DNA from: RHKX01 sp963743875
Lineage (GTDB): Bacteria; Actinomycetota; Thermoleophilia; Solirubrobacterales; 70-9
Length of the DNA: 64,000 nt
Direction of reading: 5' to 3'
Assembly: GCA_963743875.1 (NCBI GenBank)
Contig: CAVURM010000001.1
Coordinates: 868,001-932,000, forward strand
Part shown: in pieces, positions 35,368 to 44,099 of the stretch
How positions within the stretch are numbered: the stretch's first letter is position 1
Layout of the letters: every line of letters starts with the position of its first letter
Translations under genes and position numbers: made by a program
Notes under the pieces: model-generated
Database searches by the model: none
Seen by the model: the letters and a program-made list of their open reading frames with translations, nothing else
What the model was told of the DNA's origin: nothing

Positions 35368-36252
35368 CTACAGGCCGAGGTCGCTCGGCACCGGATTCTC
35401 GCCCGAGTAGTCGTAGAAGCCCTTGCCGGACTTGCGCCCGTACCAGCCGGCGGCGACCATCCTGCGCAGCGTCGGAGGCGCGGCGAAGCGGCGCTCCCGG
35501 TACTCGTCGAACATCACGTCGCCGATCGCCTTCAGTGTGTCGAGCCCGACGAAATCGGCCAGGGTAAGAGCGCCCATCGGATGGTTGGCGCCCGCCTTCA
35601 TCGCGACATCGATTTCCTCGATCGATCCGACGCCCTCCTCGTAGGCGCGGATCGCATCGAGCATGTAAGGGACGAGCAGACGGTTGACGATGAACCCGGT
35701 CTTGTCCTTGGCGTGGACGACGGTCTTGCCGAGCTTCTCGCCGACGTCGAAGCCGAGCTTCAGGGCGTCCTCGGAAGTGGTCACCGTCTGCACGACCTCG
35801 AGCAGCGGCATCACCTGGGCGGGGTTGAAGAAATGCAACCCGAGAAACCGGTCGGGCCGGGACGTGACGGCGGCCTGATCGATCACGGCCAGCGAGGAGG
35901 TGTTGGTGGCGAAGTAGGCATCGTCCTTGACGATCGGATCGACCGCCCGCCACATCTCGAGCTTCATCTCCAGGTCCTCGGTGATGGCCTCGATCACGAG
36001 GTCGCAGTCGGCCAACTCGTTGTAGTCGGTCGTGTCGTTGATCCGGGCGCGGACCGCATCGGCGTCCGCCTGCTCCATCCTGCCCTTCTCGACCGCGCGG
36101 CCGAGCTGCTTCTCGATCTTGCCGATGCCCTTGGCGAGATGCTCGTCATCGACCTCGCGCAGAACGACGTCCCAGCCGGCCTGAGCGCAGATCTGGGCAA
36201 TTCCATGGCCCATCAGGCCACCGCCGACAACTCCAACCTTGCTGATCGCCAT
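35368..36252 (-). CDS. 3-hydroxybutyryl-CoA dehydrogenase
   Basis: 294 residues. GVVGGGLMGHGIAQICAQAGWDVVLREVD is the NAD-binding GxGxxG region. HFFNPAQVMPLLEVV holds the catalytic His of 3-hydroxyacyl-CoA dehydrogenases, and NRLLVPYMLDAIRAYEEGVG and YGRKSGKGFYDY complete the C-terminal domain. It oxidises 3-hydroxyacyl-CoA, or runs in reverse in the acetoacetyl-CoA to crotonyl-CoA branch that feeds ccr. CGAGGAGAAC precedes the ATG, which fixes the start over an upstream in-frame codon. Confidence 0.93.
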   Translation of the reverse strand: MAISKVGVVGGGLMGHGIAQICAQAGWDVVLREVDDEHLAKGIGKIEKQLGRAVEKGRMEQADADAVRARINDTTDYNELADCDLVIEAITEDLEMKLEMWRAVDPIVKDDAYFATNTSSLAVIDQAAVTSRPDRFLGLHFFNPAQVMPLLEVVQTVTTSEDALKLGFDVGEKLGKTVVHAKDKTGFIVNRLLVPYMLDAIRAYEEGVGSIEEIDVAMKAGANHPMGALTLADFVGLDTLKAIGDVMFDEYRERRFAAPPTLRRMVAAGWYGRKSGKGFYDYSGENPVPSDLGL

Positions 36253-36321
36253 GTTCTCCTCGAGACTCGTCCGTGGTGAGTAGGGGCTGCGGACCCTAGC
36301 CATTTCGGTGAGCCGTCGAAA

Positions 36322-36732
36322 TCAGGCCGGCTGGGTGAGGCCGAGCTCCTCGAAGCGCCGTCCCATGGCCGCCGCCATGGCGTCGACCCCACTCTTCGGC
36401 CTGAGCATCACCTTCATCTCGGTGATCAGCCCGTCGTCGTCGAATGTGAGCAGATCCAGGCCGTCCATCCACTTGTCGCCGACCCGGGTCCGGAAGATCA
36501 GCGCCGCGACCGGCTCGTCGGGGTTCTCGATCAGGTGGACGTACTCGAACTCCTCGAACAGCTTCGCGGGGCCCTCCATGAGGATCGTGACGACCAGGTC
36601 ACGGCCGTCGTAGGACTTGAACGAGACCGGGCTGAAGAAGCGCACGTCCGGGTGGAAGACCGCTTCGAACCTCTCCCTGGAAGGATTCGTGGACATCGAA
36701 TGGACAACGTCGATAAAGGCATCTGCTCGCAT
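36322..36732 (-). CDS. SnoaL-like NTF2-fold protein
   Basis: 136 residues of the SnoaL-like NTF2 fold: REFVEAVFHPDVRFFSPVSF-like strand (here RERFEAVFHPDVRFFSPV), PAALIFRTRVGDKWMDGLDLLTFDDDGLITEMKVMLRP. Its short helices and cone-shaped fold bind small hydrophobic molecules; the ligand is unknown. It follows the DUF1697 gene by 9 bases on the same strand, so it is probably in the HMG-CoA lyase transcript. Confidence 0.78.
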   Translation of the reverse strand: MRADAFIDVVHSMSTNPSRERFEAVFHPDVRFFSPVSFKSYDGRDLVVTILMEGPAKLFEEFEYVHLIENPDEPVAALIFRTRVGDKWMDGLDLLTFDDDGLITEMKVMLRPKSGVDAMAAAMGRRFEELGLTQPA

Positions 36733-36741
36733 TGCGGCAGC

Positions 36742-37285
36742 CTATTCGCTCGCCATGAACTTGGCATGGAGCTGATCGATCGTGCCCTTGGTCCGCATCG
36801 TGGCAAGACCGAGCAGCTTCTCGATCGCCTTCAGGTCGAGAGCGGATTCGAGGGTGCCGCCGCTCGGCAGCCAGAAGAGCTCGGCCTCCCCGAAGGCGAG
36901 CAGGTCGCCATCGGTCGCCAGGCCGAGCACCGCGTCGCGCGCGGCGGGCGACGGCGCCTCGGCCAGCAGGGAGACCTGCAGCTTGCCGTTCGAGGCGGCG
37001 ACCGCCGTCCGGGTCGAACGGCTCTCTCTCGACGACCTCTCGCAGCTCTTCGTCGGTTCGGAGCACGGTCGGAACGGGGTAACCGAGAGCCTCCTCGAGC
37101 CCGCCCTCGATGCGCTCGATCAGCCCGGCCTTCGACTCGGGCGGCGTCTCGAAAACGACGTTCCCGCTCGCCCGGAAGGTCGCGACGGATTCGAACCCGA
37201 GGGACTCGAACTCGCCGCGCAGATCGGTGTTGGTGATCCGGCGGTTGCCGAGGTTCATCCCCCGCAGGAACGCCGCGACCCTCAG
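36742..37285 (-). CDS. DUF1697 family protein (one frameshift, unusual start)
   Basis: The first part reads RVAAFLRGMNLGNRRITNTDL and FESVATFRASGNVVFETP, the DUF1697 N-terminus. After a shift near 37,010 (one extra base) it continues NGKLQVSLLAEAPSPAARDAV and ALDLKAIEKLLGLATMRTKGT, with the typical C-terminal helix. 180 residues once corrected, the family norm. No ATG, GTG or TTG precedes the conserved start. CTG at 37,285 overlaps the HMG-CoA lyase stop as CTGA, like an ATGA coupling, so I propose a CTG start. Function of the family is unknown. Confidence 0.8.
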
Positions 37286-38217
37286 CGTCTGCTCCAGTCC
37301 ACCGGCCCGGCGGTGAGCAGATGGGCGCCGAGCGGGCGCCCGAGGGTCTCCTGGGCGGCGTGGGAGGCAGCCAGCAGCGCATCGAGATCGACGCCGGTCT
37401 CGATGCCCATCTCATGCAGCATCGAGATCAGATCCTCGGAGGAGATGTTGCCGGTCGAGCCCGCCGGCACCGGACAGCCTCCGAGCTCGCCGAAGCTCGC
37501 CTCGAAGGAGGCGATCCCCTGACCGAGCGCGGCGAGCGCGTTGGCGAGCCCCTGTCCTCGGGTGTTGTGGAAGTGGGCGGTCAGCTCGGGCCCATCGAGG
37601 CGCTCCCTGGCCGCCGCGTAAAAGGAGTCGACCTGCCTGGGGTTGGCCATTCCGGTCGTATCCCCGAATCCGATCTCCTCGCACCCGCCGGCACGCAGGC
37701 GCTCGGCGATCTCGAGGACCCGCTCGACCCGGACCTCGCCCTCGTAGGGGCAGCCGAAGCTGGTGGCGATCACCCCCTCGCATCGAAGGCCCTCGGCGAC
37801 GGCCGTGGCGAGCACCCGCTCGAGGCCGTCCAGCGATTCGTCGATCGAGCGGTTCACGTTCTTGCGGTTGTGTGTCTCCGAGGCCGACAGGAAGACGCTG
37901 ATCTCATCGAATCTGTCGCGGCAGCGCAGGGCGTTCTCGAGTCCGCGTTCGTTCGGGATCAAGACCGAGAAGGCCACCCCCTGGGGTCGGTCCAGATCAG
38001 CGAGCGCCTCGAGCACCTCGGGACCGTCGGCGAGCTGCGGGATCACGTCGGGACGGACGAAGGAGGTCACCTCGATCCGCTTCAACCCGGAGGCGACGAG
38101 CATCTCGATCAACCTGACCTTGTCGGCGGTCGAGATCACCTCGGGCTCGTTCTGGAAGCCGTCTCGGGGGCCGACCTCGCGGATGCTGACGCGGCTCGGG
38201 TATTCAGCCACGGCCAA
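37282..38217 (-). CDS. Hydroxymethylglutaryl-CoA lyase
   Basis: 311-residue TIM-barrel aldolase of the HMGL-like family that cleaves HMG-CoA to acetoacetate and acetyl-CoA. The N-terminus has REVGPRDGFQNEP with the metal and substrate Arg/Asp, then IEVTSFVRPDVIPQLADG. The C-terminal loop GELGGCPVPAGSTGNISSEDL carries the HMG-CoA lyase active-site cysteine signature. It ends leucine breakdown. Its stop overlaps DUF1697 and its ATG abuts the thioesterase stop, so three genes are tightly coupled. Confidence 0.92.
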   Translation of the reverse strand: MAVAEYPSRVSIREVGPRDGFQNEPEVISTADKVRLIEMLVASGLKRIEVTSFVRPDVIPQLADGPEVLEALADLDRPQGVAFSVLIPNERGLENALRCRDRFDEISVFLSASETHNRKNVNRSIDESLDGLERVLATAVAEGLRCEGVIATSFGCPYEGEVRVERVLEIAERLRAGGCEEIGFGDTTGMANPRQVDSFYAAARERLDGPELTAHFHNTRGQGLANALAALGQGIASFEASFGELGGCPVPAGSTGNISSEDLISMLHEMGIETGVDLDALLAASHAAQETLGRPLGAHLLTAGPVDWSRR

Positions 38218-38661
38218 TTACCCGGCTGCCGGCGGCGCTTGGTCAGGCACCTTGATAACGCGCCGCTGATGGGTGCCGACACCGATCGTCCGGTCCCCCT
38301 CCTTGACCTCGACGTCGAAGTGGAGCTTGCGGCCGTCAACGACCTCGGTCAGCTGCGCCCAGACCGTGCAGGTCGAGCCCTCCGCCGCGCCGCCGACGTG
38401 CTTGATGCAGACCTCGAAGCCGACGGTCGCGCTTCCCTCAGGGAGGCTCTCGTAGGCGAGAACGGCGGCGGTCCGTTCCATCATCCCGATCATCCCGGGG
38501 GTCGAGAGGACCGAGATCCCGATCGTTCCGCCGACGTCGGTGAGCAGAGGGCCGGTGACCTCGAACTCGTCCGTACGCTCGGCGCCGGGCTCGAGCGGGC
38601 TCGGACCGTCGGCAACTCGTTTGGGCTCGGGAAGGTCGAGGGAGTCGGCTGGTCCGATCAT
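38218..38661 (-). CDS. Hotdog-fold acyl-CoA thioesterase
   Basis: 147 residues resembling the fluoroacetyl-CoA thioesterase FlK group: VLSTPGMIGMMERTAAVLAYESLPEGSATVGFEVCIKHVGGAAEGSTC, then FDVEVKEGDRTIGVGTHQRRVI. FlK-type enzymes use Thr/Glu/His residues in the corresponding STPGMIGMMER and KHVGG segments, both present here. It hydrolyses an unknown small acyl-CoA. The stop codon touches the HMG-CoA lyase ATG. The divergent fno gene starts only 25 bases upstream. Confidence 0.83.
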   Translation of the reverse strand: MIGPADSLDLPEPKRVADGPSPLEPGAERTDEFEVTGPLLTDVGGTIGISVLSTPGMIGMMERTAAVLAYESLPEGSATVGFEVCIKHVGGAAEGSTCTVWAQLTEVVDGRKLHFDVEVKEGDRTIGVGTHQRRVIKVPDQAPPAAG

Positions 38662-38686
38662 CGGAATGGAGCATAGACTCGCGCGA

Positions 38687-39421
38687 ATGAGCCGCGAGCC
38701 CGAGGAGAGCAAGTTGACCGAAGCACCCGCCCAATCCACCGCACCGATCCCGATTCTCGGTGGAACCGGCGCGCTCGGCTACGGCCTGGCGGTGCGCTGG
38801 GCGCGGGCGGGTCTCGACGTCGTGATCGGCTCGCGCGATGCCGCCCGGGCGGCCGAGGCCGCCGAGAGGGTGGCTGGGGCGGTCGAGGGCGCGAGCGTTG
38901 ACGGCCTCGACAACGCTGAGGCTGCCGCCCGTGGCCCGATCGTCTTCCTCACGGTCCCGTTCCGAGCTCAGTCGGAGACGCTCAACAACCTCCGGGACGC
39001 ACTCCGGCCGGGCCAGATCCTGGTCGACTGCACGGTGCCGTTGGCGGCCGCCGTCAGCGGCAAGGCGACGCGCTCGCTCGGCGTCTGGCAGGGCTCGGCC
39101 GCCGAGCAGGCCCAGGAGATGGTCCCCGAGGGGGTGACGGTCGTCTCGGCGCTGCACACGATCGGCGCACCGAAGCTCGCCGACCTCGGCGTTGAACTGG
39201 ACGAGGACATTCTCGTCTGCGGCGACAGGAAGAAGGACAAGGCTCCGGTCGCGAGGTTGATCGAGCGGATCGACGGTCTGCGGGCGATCAACGCCGGACC
39301 GCTGGAGACCGCGCGGCTCGCCGAGCAGTTGACTCCCCTGCTGATCTCGATCAACGTCCGCTACAAGGCCCACGCCGGCCTCAGGCTGGTCGGGTTGCCT
39401 GACACCGACGCCTGGGCGTGA
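38687..39421 (+). CDS. fno: NADPH:F420 oxidoreductase
   Basis: 244 residues. PILGGTGALGYGLAVRWARAGLDVVIGSRDAARA is the NADP-binding site of Fno enzymes; FLTVPFRAQSETL, SALHTIGAPKLADLG and ETARLAEQLTPLLISIN are family-typical. It transfers hydride between NADPH and F420. It is the first gene of the F420 operon, with cofD overlapping its stop as GTGA. TAGACT ends 7 bases before the ATG, implying a leaderless transcript. The first 20 residues are an extra, disordered extension. Confidence 0.92.
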   Translation: MSREPEESKLTEAPAQSTAPIPILGGTGALGYGLAVRWARAGLDVVIGSRDAARAAEAAERVAGAVEGASVDGLDNAEAAARGPIVFLTVPFRAQSETLNNLRDALRPGQILVDCTVPLAAAVSGKATRSLGVWQGSAAEQAQEMVPEGVTVVSALHTIGAPKLADLGVELDEDILVCGDRKKDKAPVARLIERIDGLRAINAGPLETARLAEQLTPLLISINVRYKAHAGLRLVGLPDTDAWA

Positions 39422-40347
39422 GGGTCGTAGCCCTCGCCGGGGGCACCGGGGGCGCGAAGCTCGCCGCCGGCCTGCAGGATCTCGTGGGTGCGGACCTGAC
39501 GGTGGTCGCCAACACCGGCGACGACATCGAGGCACTCGGCGTCTACATCTCGCCCGATCCCGACCTGTGCACCTACTGGCTCAGCGACGAGATCAACGAG
39601 GAGCAGGGCTGGGGCATCAGGGACGACACCTTCACGGTCTTCGAGCGACTGAAGAAGCTCGGCGCCCCCGATTGGTTCGGGCTCTCCGACCGTGACCTGG
39701 CGACCTGCTTGGAACGCCGCCGCCGGTTCGACCTGGGCGAGCGTCCCACCGTGATCTGCTCCCAGCTCGCGAGTTCCCTCGGGGTCGCCGCGACGATTCT
39801 GCCGATGTGCGACGAGCCGGTCCGAACCCGCGTGCGGACGCCGGATGGCTGGCGCGGATTCCAGGAGTACCTGGTCCACGATCAGGCCGGCCCTCCGATC
39901 GAGGAGATCGAGTTCTCGGGTATCGCCGACGCCTCCCTGAGCGCGGAGGTGCGGGGGGCAATCGAAGGGGCCGACGCGATCATCGTCGGACCCTCGAACC
40001 CGGTGATCTCGATCGGGCCGATCCTGGCGATCCCCGGCATGAGCGAGTTGCTCGCCTCAGCCCCGGCACCGATCGTGGCCGTGAGCCCGTTCGTCGCGGG
40101 CGAGGTGATCAAGGGACCGACCGACAAGTTCATGCGGGCGGTCGATCGGGAACCTTCCGCCGCGGGGGTCGCCAACGCCTACTCGGAGGTGATCGACGCC
40201 CTGGTCGTCGACGCCGCCGACCCCGCTCCCGACCCGCAGGTGGACGGCGTCAGGACGACCCGCTTCGACACCCTCATGGAGGGCGCAGTGGGGCGTCGCG
40301 CCGTCGCCCGCGCGACCCTCGACTACGCGGCGACGCTGAGCGCCTGA
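39418..40347 (+). CDS. cofD: 2-phospho-L-lactate (or phosphoenolpyruvyl) transferase CofD/FbiA
   Basis: 309 residues with ALAGGTGGAKLAAGLQ, the glycine-rich substrate loop of CofD, followed by VVANTGDDIEALGVYISPDPDLCTYWL, then DASLSAEVRGAIEGADAIIVGPSNPVISIGPIL. It joins the phosphorylated three-carbon unit to the deazaflavin Fo. In actinobacteria the donor is phosphoenolpyruvyl-derived, giving dehydro-F420. The GTG start overlaps the fno stop codon by 4 bases; cofC follows after 9 bases. Confidence 0.95.
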   Translation: MRVVALAGGTGGAKLAAGLQDLVGADLTVVANTGDDIEALGVYISPDPDLCTYWLSDEINEEQGWGIRDDTFTVFERLKKLGAPDWFGLSDRDLATCLERRRRFDLGERPTVICSQLASSLGVAATILPMCDEPVRTRVRTPDGWRGFQEYLVHDQAGPPIEEIEFSGIADASLSAEVRGAIEGADAIIVGPSNPVISIGPILAIPGMSELLASAPAPIVAVSPFVAGEVIKGPTDKFMRAVDREPSAAGVANAYSEVIDALVVDAADPAPDPQVDGVRTTRFDTLMEGAVGRRAVARATLDYAATLSA

Positions 40348-40356
40348 GCGACGGCG

Positions 40357-41013
40357 ATGCAGGCCACCGCCATCGTCCCGATCAAACGGTTCGGCAATGC
40401 CAAGAGCCGGCTCGCCGGCACGTCAGCCGCCGATCTCCGGCCGGCGCTCGCGGAGGCAATGCTCACCGACGTGCTCGCCGAGCTTGGTCGCTCCGAGCTG
40501 ATTGAGCGGACCGTTGTCGTCAGCGGCGAGCCGGCGGCGGCACGGCTCGCTCGGGAGTCCGGGGCCGACCACCTCGACGATCCCGACGACGCCGGCCACT
40601 CGCAGGCGGCGGCCCGCGGAGTTATCGACGCCATTGGCCGCGGCGTCGCATGCGTCGCCCTGCTGCCCGGGGACTGCCCGCTGATCCGTGCGGCCGAACT
40701 CGATGCAGCACTCGAGGCGATGAGCGACGGTGTAGCCGTGATCCCCGACCGGCACGGAAGCGGGACCAACGGCCTGCTCCTCTCCCCTCCCGACGCGATC
40801 GGCCCAGCGTTCGGGCCGGGTAGCCTCGAGCGACATCTGAGCCTCGCGGCCGCAGCGGGCGTGGACGGCTGGGTCGCCGAGATCGCCTCGCTGGCACTCG
40901 ACCTCGACACCGGGGGCGATCTGATCGAGCTCACCACACAGCTGACCACCAATCCGGACCTGGCGCCGGCGACCGCCGCAGCGCTCTCGGCCCTGGCGGG
41001 GCCCCACGAATGA
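40357..41013 (+). CDS. cofC: Phosphoenolpyruvate/2-phospho-lactate guanylyltransferase CofC/FbiD
   Basis: 218 residues of the nucleotidyltransferase family: ATAIVPIKRFGNAKSRLAG at the start, LLPGDCPLIRAAELDAAL with the metal-binding Asp, and PDRHGSGTNGLLLSPPDAIGPAFGPGSLERHL, all diagnostic of CofC. It activates the three-carbon unit with GTP for CofD. It lies within the F420 operon; its stop overlaps the ATG of cofE (ATGA). Confidence 0.94.
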   Translation: MQATAIVPIKRFGNAKSRLAGTSAADLRPALAEAMLTDVLAELGRSELIERTVVVSGEPAAARLARESGADHLDDPDDAGHSQAAARGVIDAIGRGVACVALLPGDCPLIRAAELDAALEAMSDGVAVIPDRHGSGTNGLLLSPPDAIGPAFGPGSLERHLSLAAAAGVDGWVAEIASLALDLDTGGDLIELTTQLTTNPDLAPATAAALSALAGPHE

Positions 41014-41759
41014 GCAAGGGCGTCGCCATCGAGCCGATTACCGGGATCGCCGAGATCGGAGACGGCGACACGGTCGGCGAGATGATCGGCGCCGCCGCTT
41101 CGCTGCAGGACGGGGACATCGTCGTGGTCGCCCAGAAGGTCGTCTCCAAGGCCGAGGGAATGCGGCGGAGCCTGAGCGACGTGACGCCGTCGAAGCGGTC
41201 GGTCGAGCTCGGGGCCGCACTCGGCAAGGATCCGGCGCTGGTCGAGCTGATCCTCGGTGAGAGCCGAAGCATCATCCGCAGCGAGCGCGTGCTGATCGTC
41301 GAAACCAACAGCGGACTGATCTGCGCCAACGCGGGCATCGACTCGTCGAACGTGGGGGGCGCTGAGGGTGAGGTCCTCCTGCTTCCACGCGATCCCGACG
41401 CCTCGGCGCGGCGGCTGCGGGCCGAGATCAGCGCCGCGAGCGGGTGCCGGCCGGCGGTGATCATCGGCGACAGCTTCGGTCGCCCCTGGCGGATCGGCCA
41501 GAGCGAGATCGCGATCGGCTGCGCCGGCATCGATCCACTGGACGATTGGCGCGGCCGCCCCGACCGCGACGGCCGAGAGCTCGCGGCAACCGTGATCGCG
41601 ACCGCCGACCAGCTGGCGGCGGCCGCGGACCTGGCCAGAGACAAGGCCAGCGGGAGCCCAGCGGTGCGGATCCGCGGCCTGGCGAGCCTGGTCACCGAGG
41701 AGGACGGTCCGGGGGCGGCGACCCTCCAGCGAGACCTCACCGAGGATCTGTTCCGCTAG
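41010..41759 (+). CDS. cofE: Coenzyme F420:L-glutamate ligase CofE
   Basis: 249 residues with GDIVVVAQKVVSKAEG, ETNSGLICANAGIDSSNV and IIGDSFGRPWRIGQSEIAIGCAG, the glutamate- and GTP-binding motifs of CofE. It adds glutamates to F420-0. In most actinobacteria this protein (FbiB) is about 450 residues and carries a C-terminal nitroreductase-like domain that reduces dehydro-F420. Here only the CofE domain is present, so that step must be done elsewhere. Start overlaps the cofC stop. Confidence 0.95.
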   Translation: MSKGVAIEPITGIAEIGDGDTVGEMIGAAASLQDGDIVVVAQKVVSKAEGMRRSLSDVTPSKRSVELGAALGKDPALVELILGESRSIIRSERVLIVETNSGLICANAGIDSSNVGGAEGEVLLLPRDPDASARRLRAEISAASGCRPAVIIGDSFGRPWRIGQSEIAIGCAGIDPLDDWRGRPDRDGRELAATVIATADQLAAAADLARDKASGSPAVRIRGLASLVTEEDGPGAATLQRDLTEDLFR

Positions 41760-41766
41760 CCGTCCT

Positions 41767-41814
41767 CGCGAGATGTCAGGAACCGGCTCCCACAGCCGGC
41801 TTCTGACACTTCGC
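41767..41814. terminator. Long bidirectional hairpin between cofE and fbiC
   Basis: TGTCAGGAACCGGCT and AGCCGGCTTCTGACA pair at 13 of 15 positions around a CCCAC loop, and flanking CGCGAG and TTCGCG extend the stem. It sits in the 59-base gap between convergent F420 genes, so it can end both transcripts. Confidence 0.75.
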
Positions 41815-41818
41815 GGAG

Positions 41819-44032
41819 CTAGTAGGTCTCGAGAACCTCGTAGAGCGTGTTGCGCTGGGCCGGCGTCCGCCCCGCCGCCCGGGCAGCGCCGATCAGGTCC
41901 GACGGCTCGAGCCGCGAGCCATGCTGCGAACCGGCCATCCGGGAGATGCTCTCCTCCATCAGGGTGCCGCCGAGGTCGTTGACGCCCCAGCGGAGGGCCT
42001 CGGTGGCGGCGCCGAGGCCCATCTTCACCCAGCTCGCCTGGAGGTTGGTGATCGACCTGCCGAGGGCGAGCCGGAAGACGGCCGTGTGCTTGAGGTTCTC
42101 GGCGTCGGAGATCTCCTCGATCCCATGCGTGCGGCCGAGCATCGTGTGGTACGGGATGAAGCTGAGCGGAACGAACTCGGTGATCCCGCCGGTCCGCTCC
42201 TGAACCGCGCGGATCACCCGCATGTGCTCGGCGAGCTCCTCGGGCGTCTCGATGTGGCCGAACATCACGGTCGAGGTCGAGCGCAGCCCCGCCCGATGTG
42301 AGGCCTCGATGATCTCGACCCAGCGGCCGGCGGTGAGCTTGTTCGGCGAGATCCGCCTGCGGACCCCATCCTCGAGCACCTCGGCGGCGGTCCCCGGAGT
42401 CGAGCCCAGCCCGCAGTCGCGCAGGTAGCCGAAGACGTAGTCGGGGTCCCGCCCGGACCGCTCGCACATGAAATGGACCTCCATGGGCGAGTAGGCGTGG
42501 AGGTGGATATCGGGGGCCACGTCCTTGGCCCGTCGCAGCCACTCCCCGTAATGCTCGAGGTCGTAGTCGGGATGAATGCCTCCCTGCATGCAGATCTCGG
42601 TCGCCCCGAACGCCACCGCCTCGCGGATCCGTTCGGCGAACTCGGCGGGTTCGACCTCGTAGGCGTCGGGCGATCGGCGGGTCTGCCCGAACCCGCAGAA
42701 CGCGCAGCCGACCGTGCAGATGTTGGTGAAGTTGATGTTCCGGTTGACGACGAATGTCGCGACGTCCCCGGCGAGATCTCTCCGCAGCTCGTCCGCCCCC
42801 GCTCGGATCTCCTCGATCGCCTCCGGCCGCCGCTCGCTGAACAGCGCAATCAGCTCCTCGCGGCTGAGCTCGAAGCCGTCCCGGCCGCGCTGGACTGCCC
42901 GCGAGGTCAGGTCGCCGCTCCCGACCGCGGGGGACGACCCGTTCGTCGCACCGTTCGAGCGCGGCAGGAAGGTGGGAAAGCGCTCCGCCAGCACGCCGAG
43001 GACTCCGGGCTCGACCCACTCACGGTTCATGTATTGCGGGTAGACGCAGAGCCGCTCGGTCAGCGCGTAGCCGAGCGGGCGCAGCCGCTTGCGCACCTGA
43101 AGCGGGCTCGGAAAGGGGTGCTCGGGGGAGATGTGATCGCCGTTGGCCGAGAGCCCCCCGAGATCGGTCGCCCCGGCCTCGACCAGGTCCACCCACCAGT
43201 CCGACAGGTTCGGCGGCACCTGGATGCCGACGTCGGGCATCAACCGCCGGCATTCGGCTACGAGACGCTTCATGTCGTCGAGCGAGATGGGCGAGGACCA
43301 TTCGGGCCAGGTCAGTTCGTCGGAGCCCGCTTCGGAATCGCCCTCGGCCCAGCGCCGCTCGGATGCCTCCTCGGCGATCTCTGCGACCTCCGCCCCGTAG
43401 TAGCGGGGGTGGGGTACGAAGTTCTGGAGGATCACCTCCTGGATGTGGCCGTGCTTGGCATGAACCCCGGCGAGCGCCTCGAGCGAGGCGACCCGTTCCT
43501 CCTCGGTCTCGCCGATGCCGACGAGCACGCCGCTGGTGAAGGGGATGCGCAGCTCGCCGGCCGTATCGATTGCCTCGAGGCGAACCCGCGGATGCTTGGT
43601 CGGAGAGCCGGCGTGCACCGTCTCCATCAGGCGCTCGCTGATCGACTCGAGCATCAGCCCCTGCGATGCGGTGACCGCGCGCAGCCGGGCGAAGTCGCCG
43701 GGCTCGGCGACGCCGATGTTGGTGTGGGGAAGCATGCCCCGCTCGAGCGCCTGTTCGCAGGCCCAGACGACGTAGGAGGTGAAGTCCTCGTGCCCCCACG
43801 AGCGCAGCCGCTCGGCCACGATCGGGTTGACATCAGGCTGCTCCCCGGTCAGGACGAGCAGCTCCTTGACGTTGCGGCGGGCGGCCTTGTCGAGCCGCTC
43901 GACCACCTCCTCGGGAGCGTGGATGTGCGCCTGATGGGTGGCGAACGCGCAGTACTTGCAGTACGCACGGCAGGTCCGCGACAGCGACAGCGTCAGGTTC
44001 CGGGAGAAGGTGACGCGCCGCATCGGCTTCAC
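41819..44032 (-). CDS. fbiC: Fused CofG-CofH Fo synthase FbiC
   Basis: 737 residues with two radical-SAM domains, as in actinobacterial FbiC. The CofG half has TCRAYCKYCAF (C21, C25, C28) for its iron-sulphur cluster; the CofH half has ICTVGCAFCGFG (C439, C443, C446). Together they make the deazaflavin Fo from a pyrimidine precursor and tyrosine. The join region (about 355-375) is a flexible Ser/Gly stretch. It faces the fno-cofD-cofC-cofE operon, and a strong hairpin lies between them. Confidence 0.97.
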   Translation of the reverse strand: MKPMRRVTFSRNLTLSLSRTCRAYCKYCAFATHQAHIHAPEEVVERLDKAARRNVKELLVLTGEQPDVNPIVAERLRSWGHEDFTSYVVWACEQALERGMLPHTNIGVAEPGDFARLRAVTASQGLMLESISERLMETVHAGSPTKHPRVRLEAIDTAGELRIPFTSGVLVGIGETEEERVASLEALAGVHAKHGHIQEVILQNFVPHPRYYGAEVAEIAEEASERRWAEGDSEAGSDELTWPEWSSPISLDDMKRLVAECRRLMPDVGIQVPPNLSDWWVDLVEAGATDLGGLSANGDHISPEHPFPSPLQVRKRLRPLGYALTERLCVYPQYMNREWVEPGVLGVLAERFPTFLPRSNGATNGSSPAVGSGDLTSRAVQRGRDGFELSREELIALFSERRPEAIEEIRAGADELRRDLAGDVATFVVNRNINFTNICTVGCAFCGFGQTRRSPDAYEVEPAEFAERIREAVAFGATEICMQGGIHPDYDLEHYGEWLRRAKDVAPDIHLHAYSPMEVHFMCERSGRDPDYVFGYLRDCGLGSTPGTAAEVLEDGVRRRISPNKLTAGRWVEIIEASHRAGLRSTSTVMFGHIETPEELAEHMRVIRAVQERTGGITEFVPLSFIPYHTMLGRTHGIEEISDAENLKHTAVFRLALGRSITNLQASWVKMGLGAATEALRWGVNDLGGTLMEESISRMAGSQHGSRLEPSDLIGAARAAGRTPAQRNTLYEVLETY

Positions 44033-44042
44033 GCTAACGAAA

Positions 44043-44073
44043 CGGGGCGCCCCGCAATCAGCGAGGCGCCCCG
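44043..44073 (-). terminator. GC-rich hairpin after the aquaporin gene
   Basis: CGGGGCGCC at 44,043-44,051 and GGCGCCCCG at 44,065-44,073 are perfect 9-base arms. The hairpin lies between the aquaporin stop and the fbiC start on the same strand, and so would stop readthrough into fbiC. Confidence 0.65.
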
Positions 44074-44099
44074 GTCGATCAGTTCATCGGCTCGAGCGG

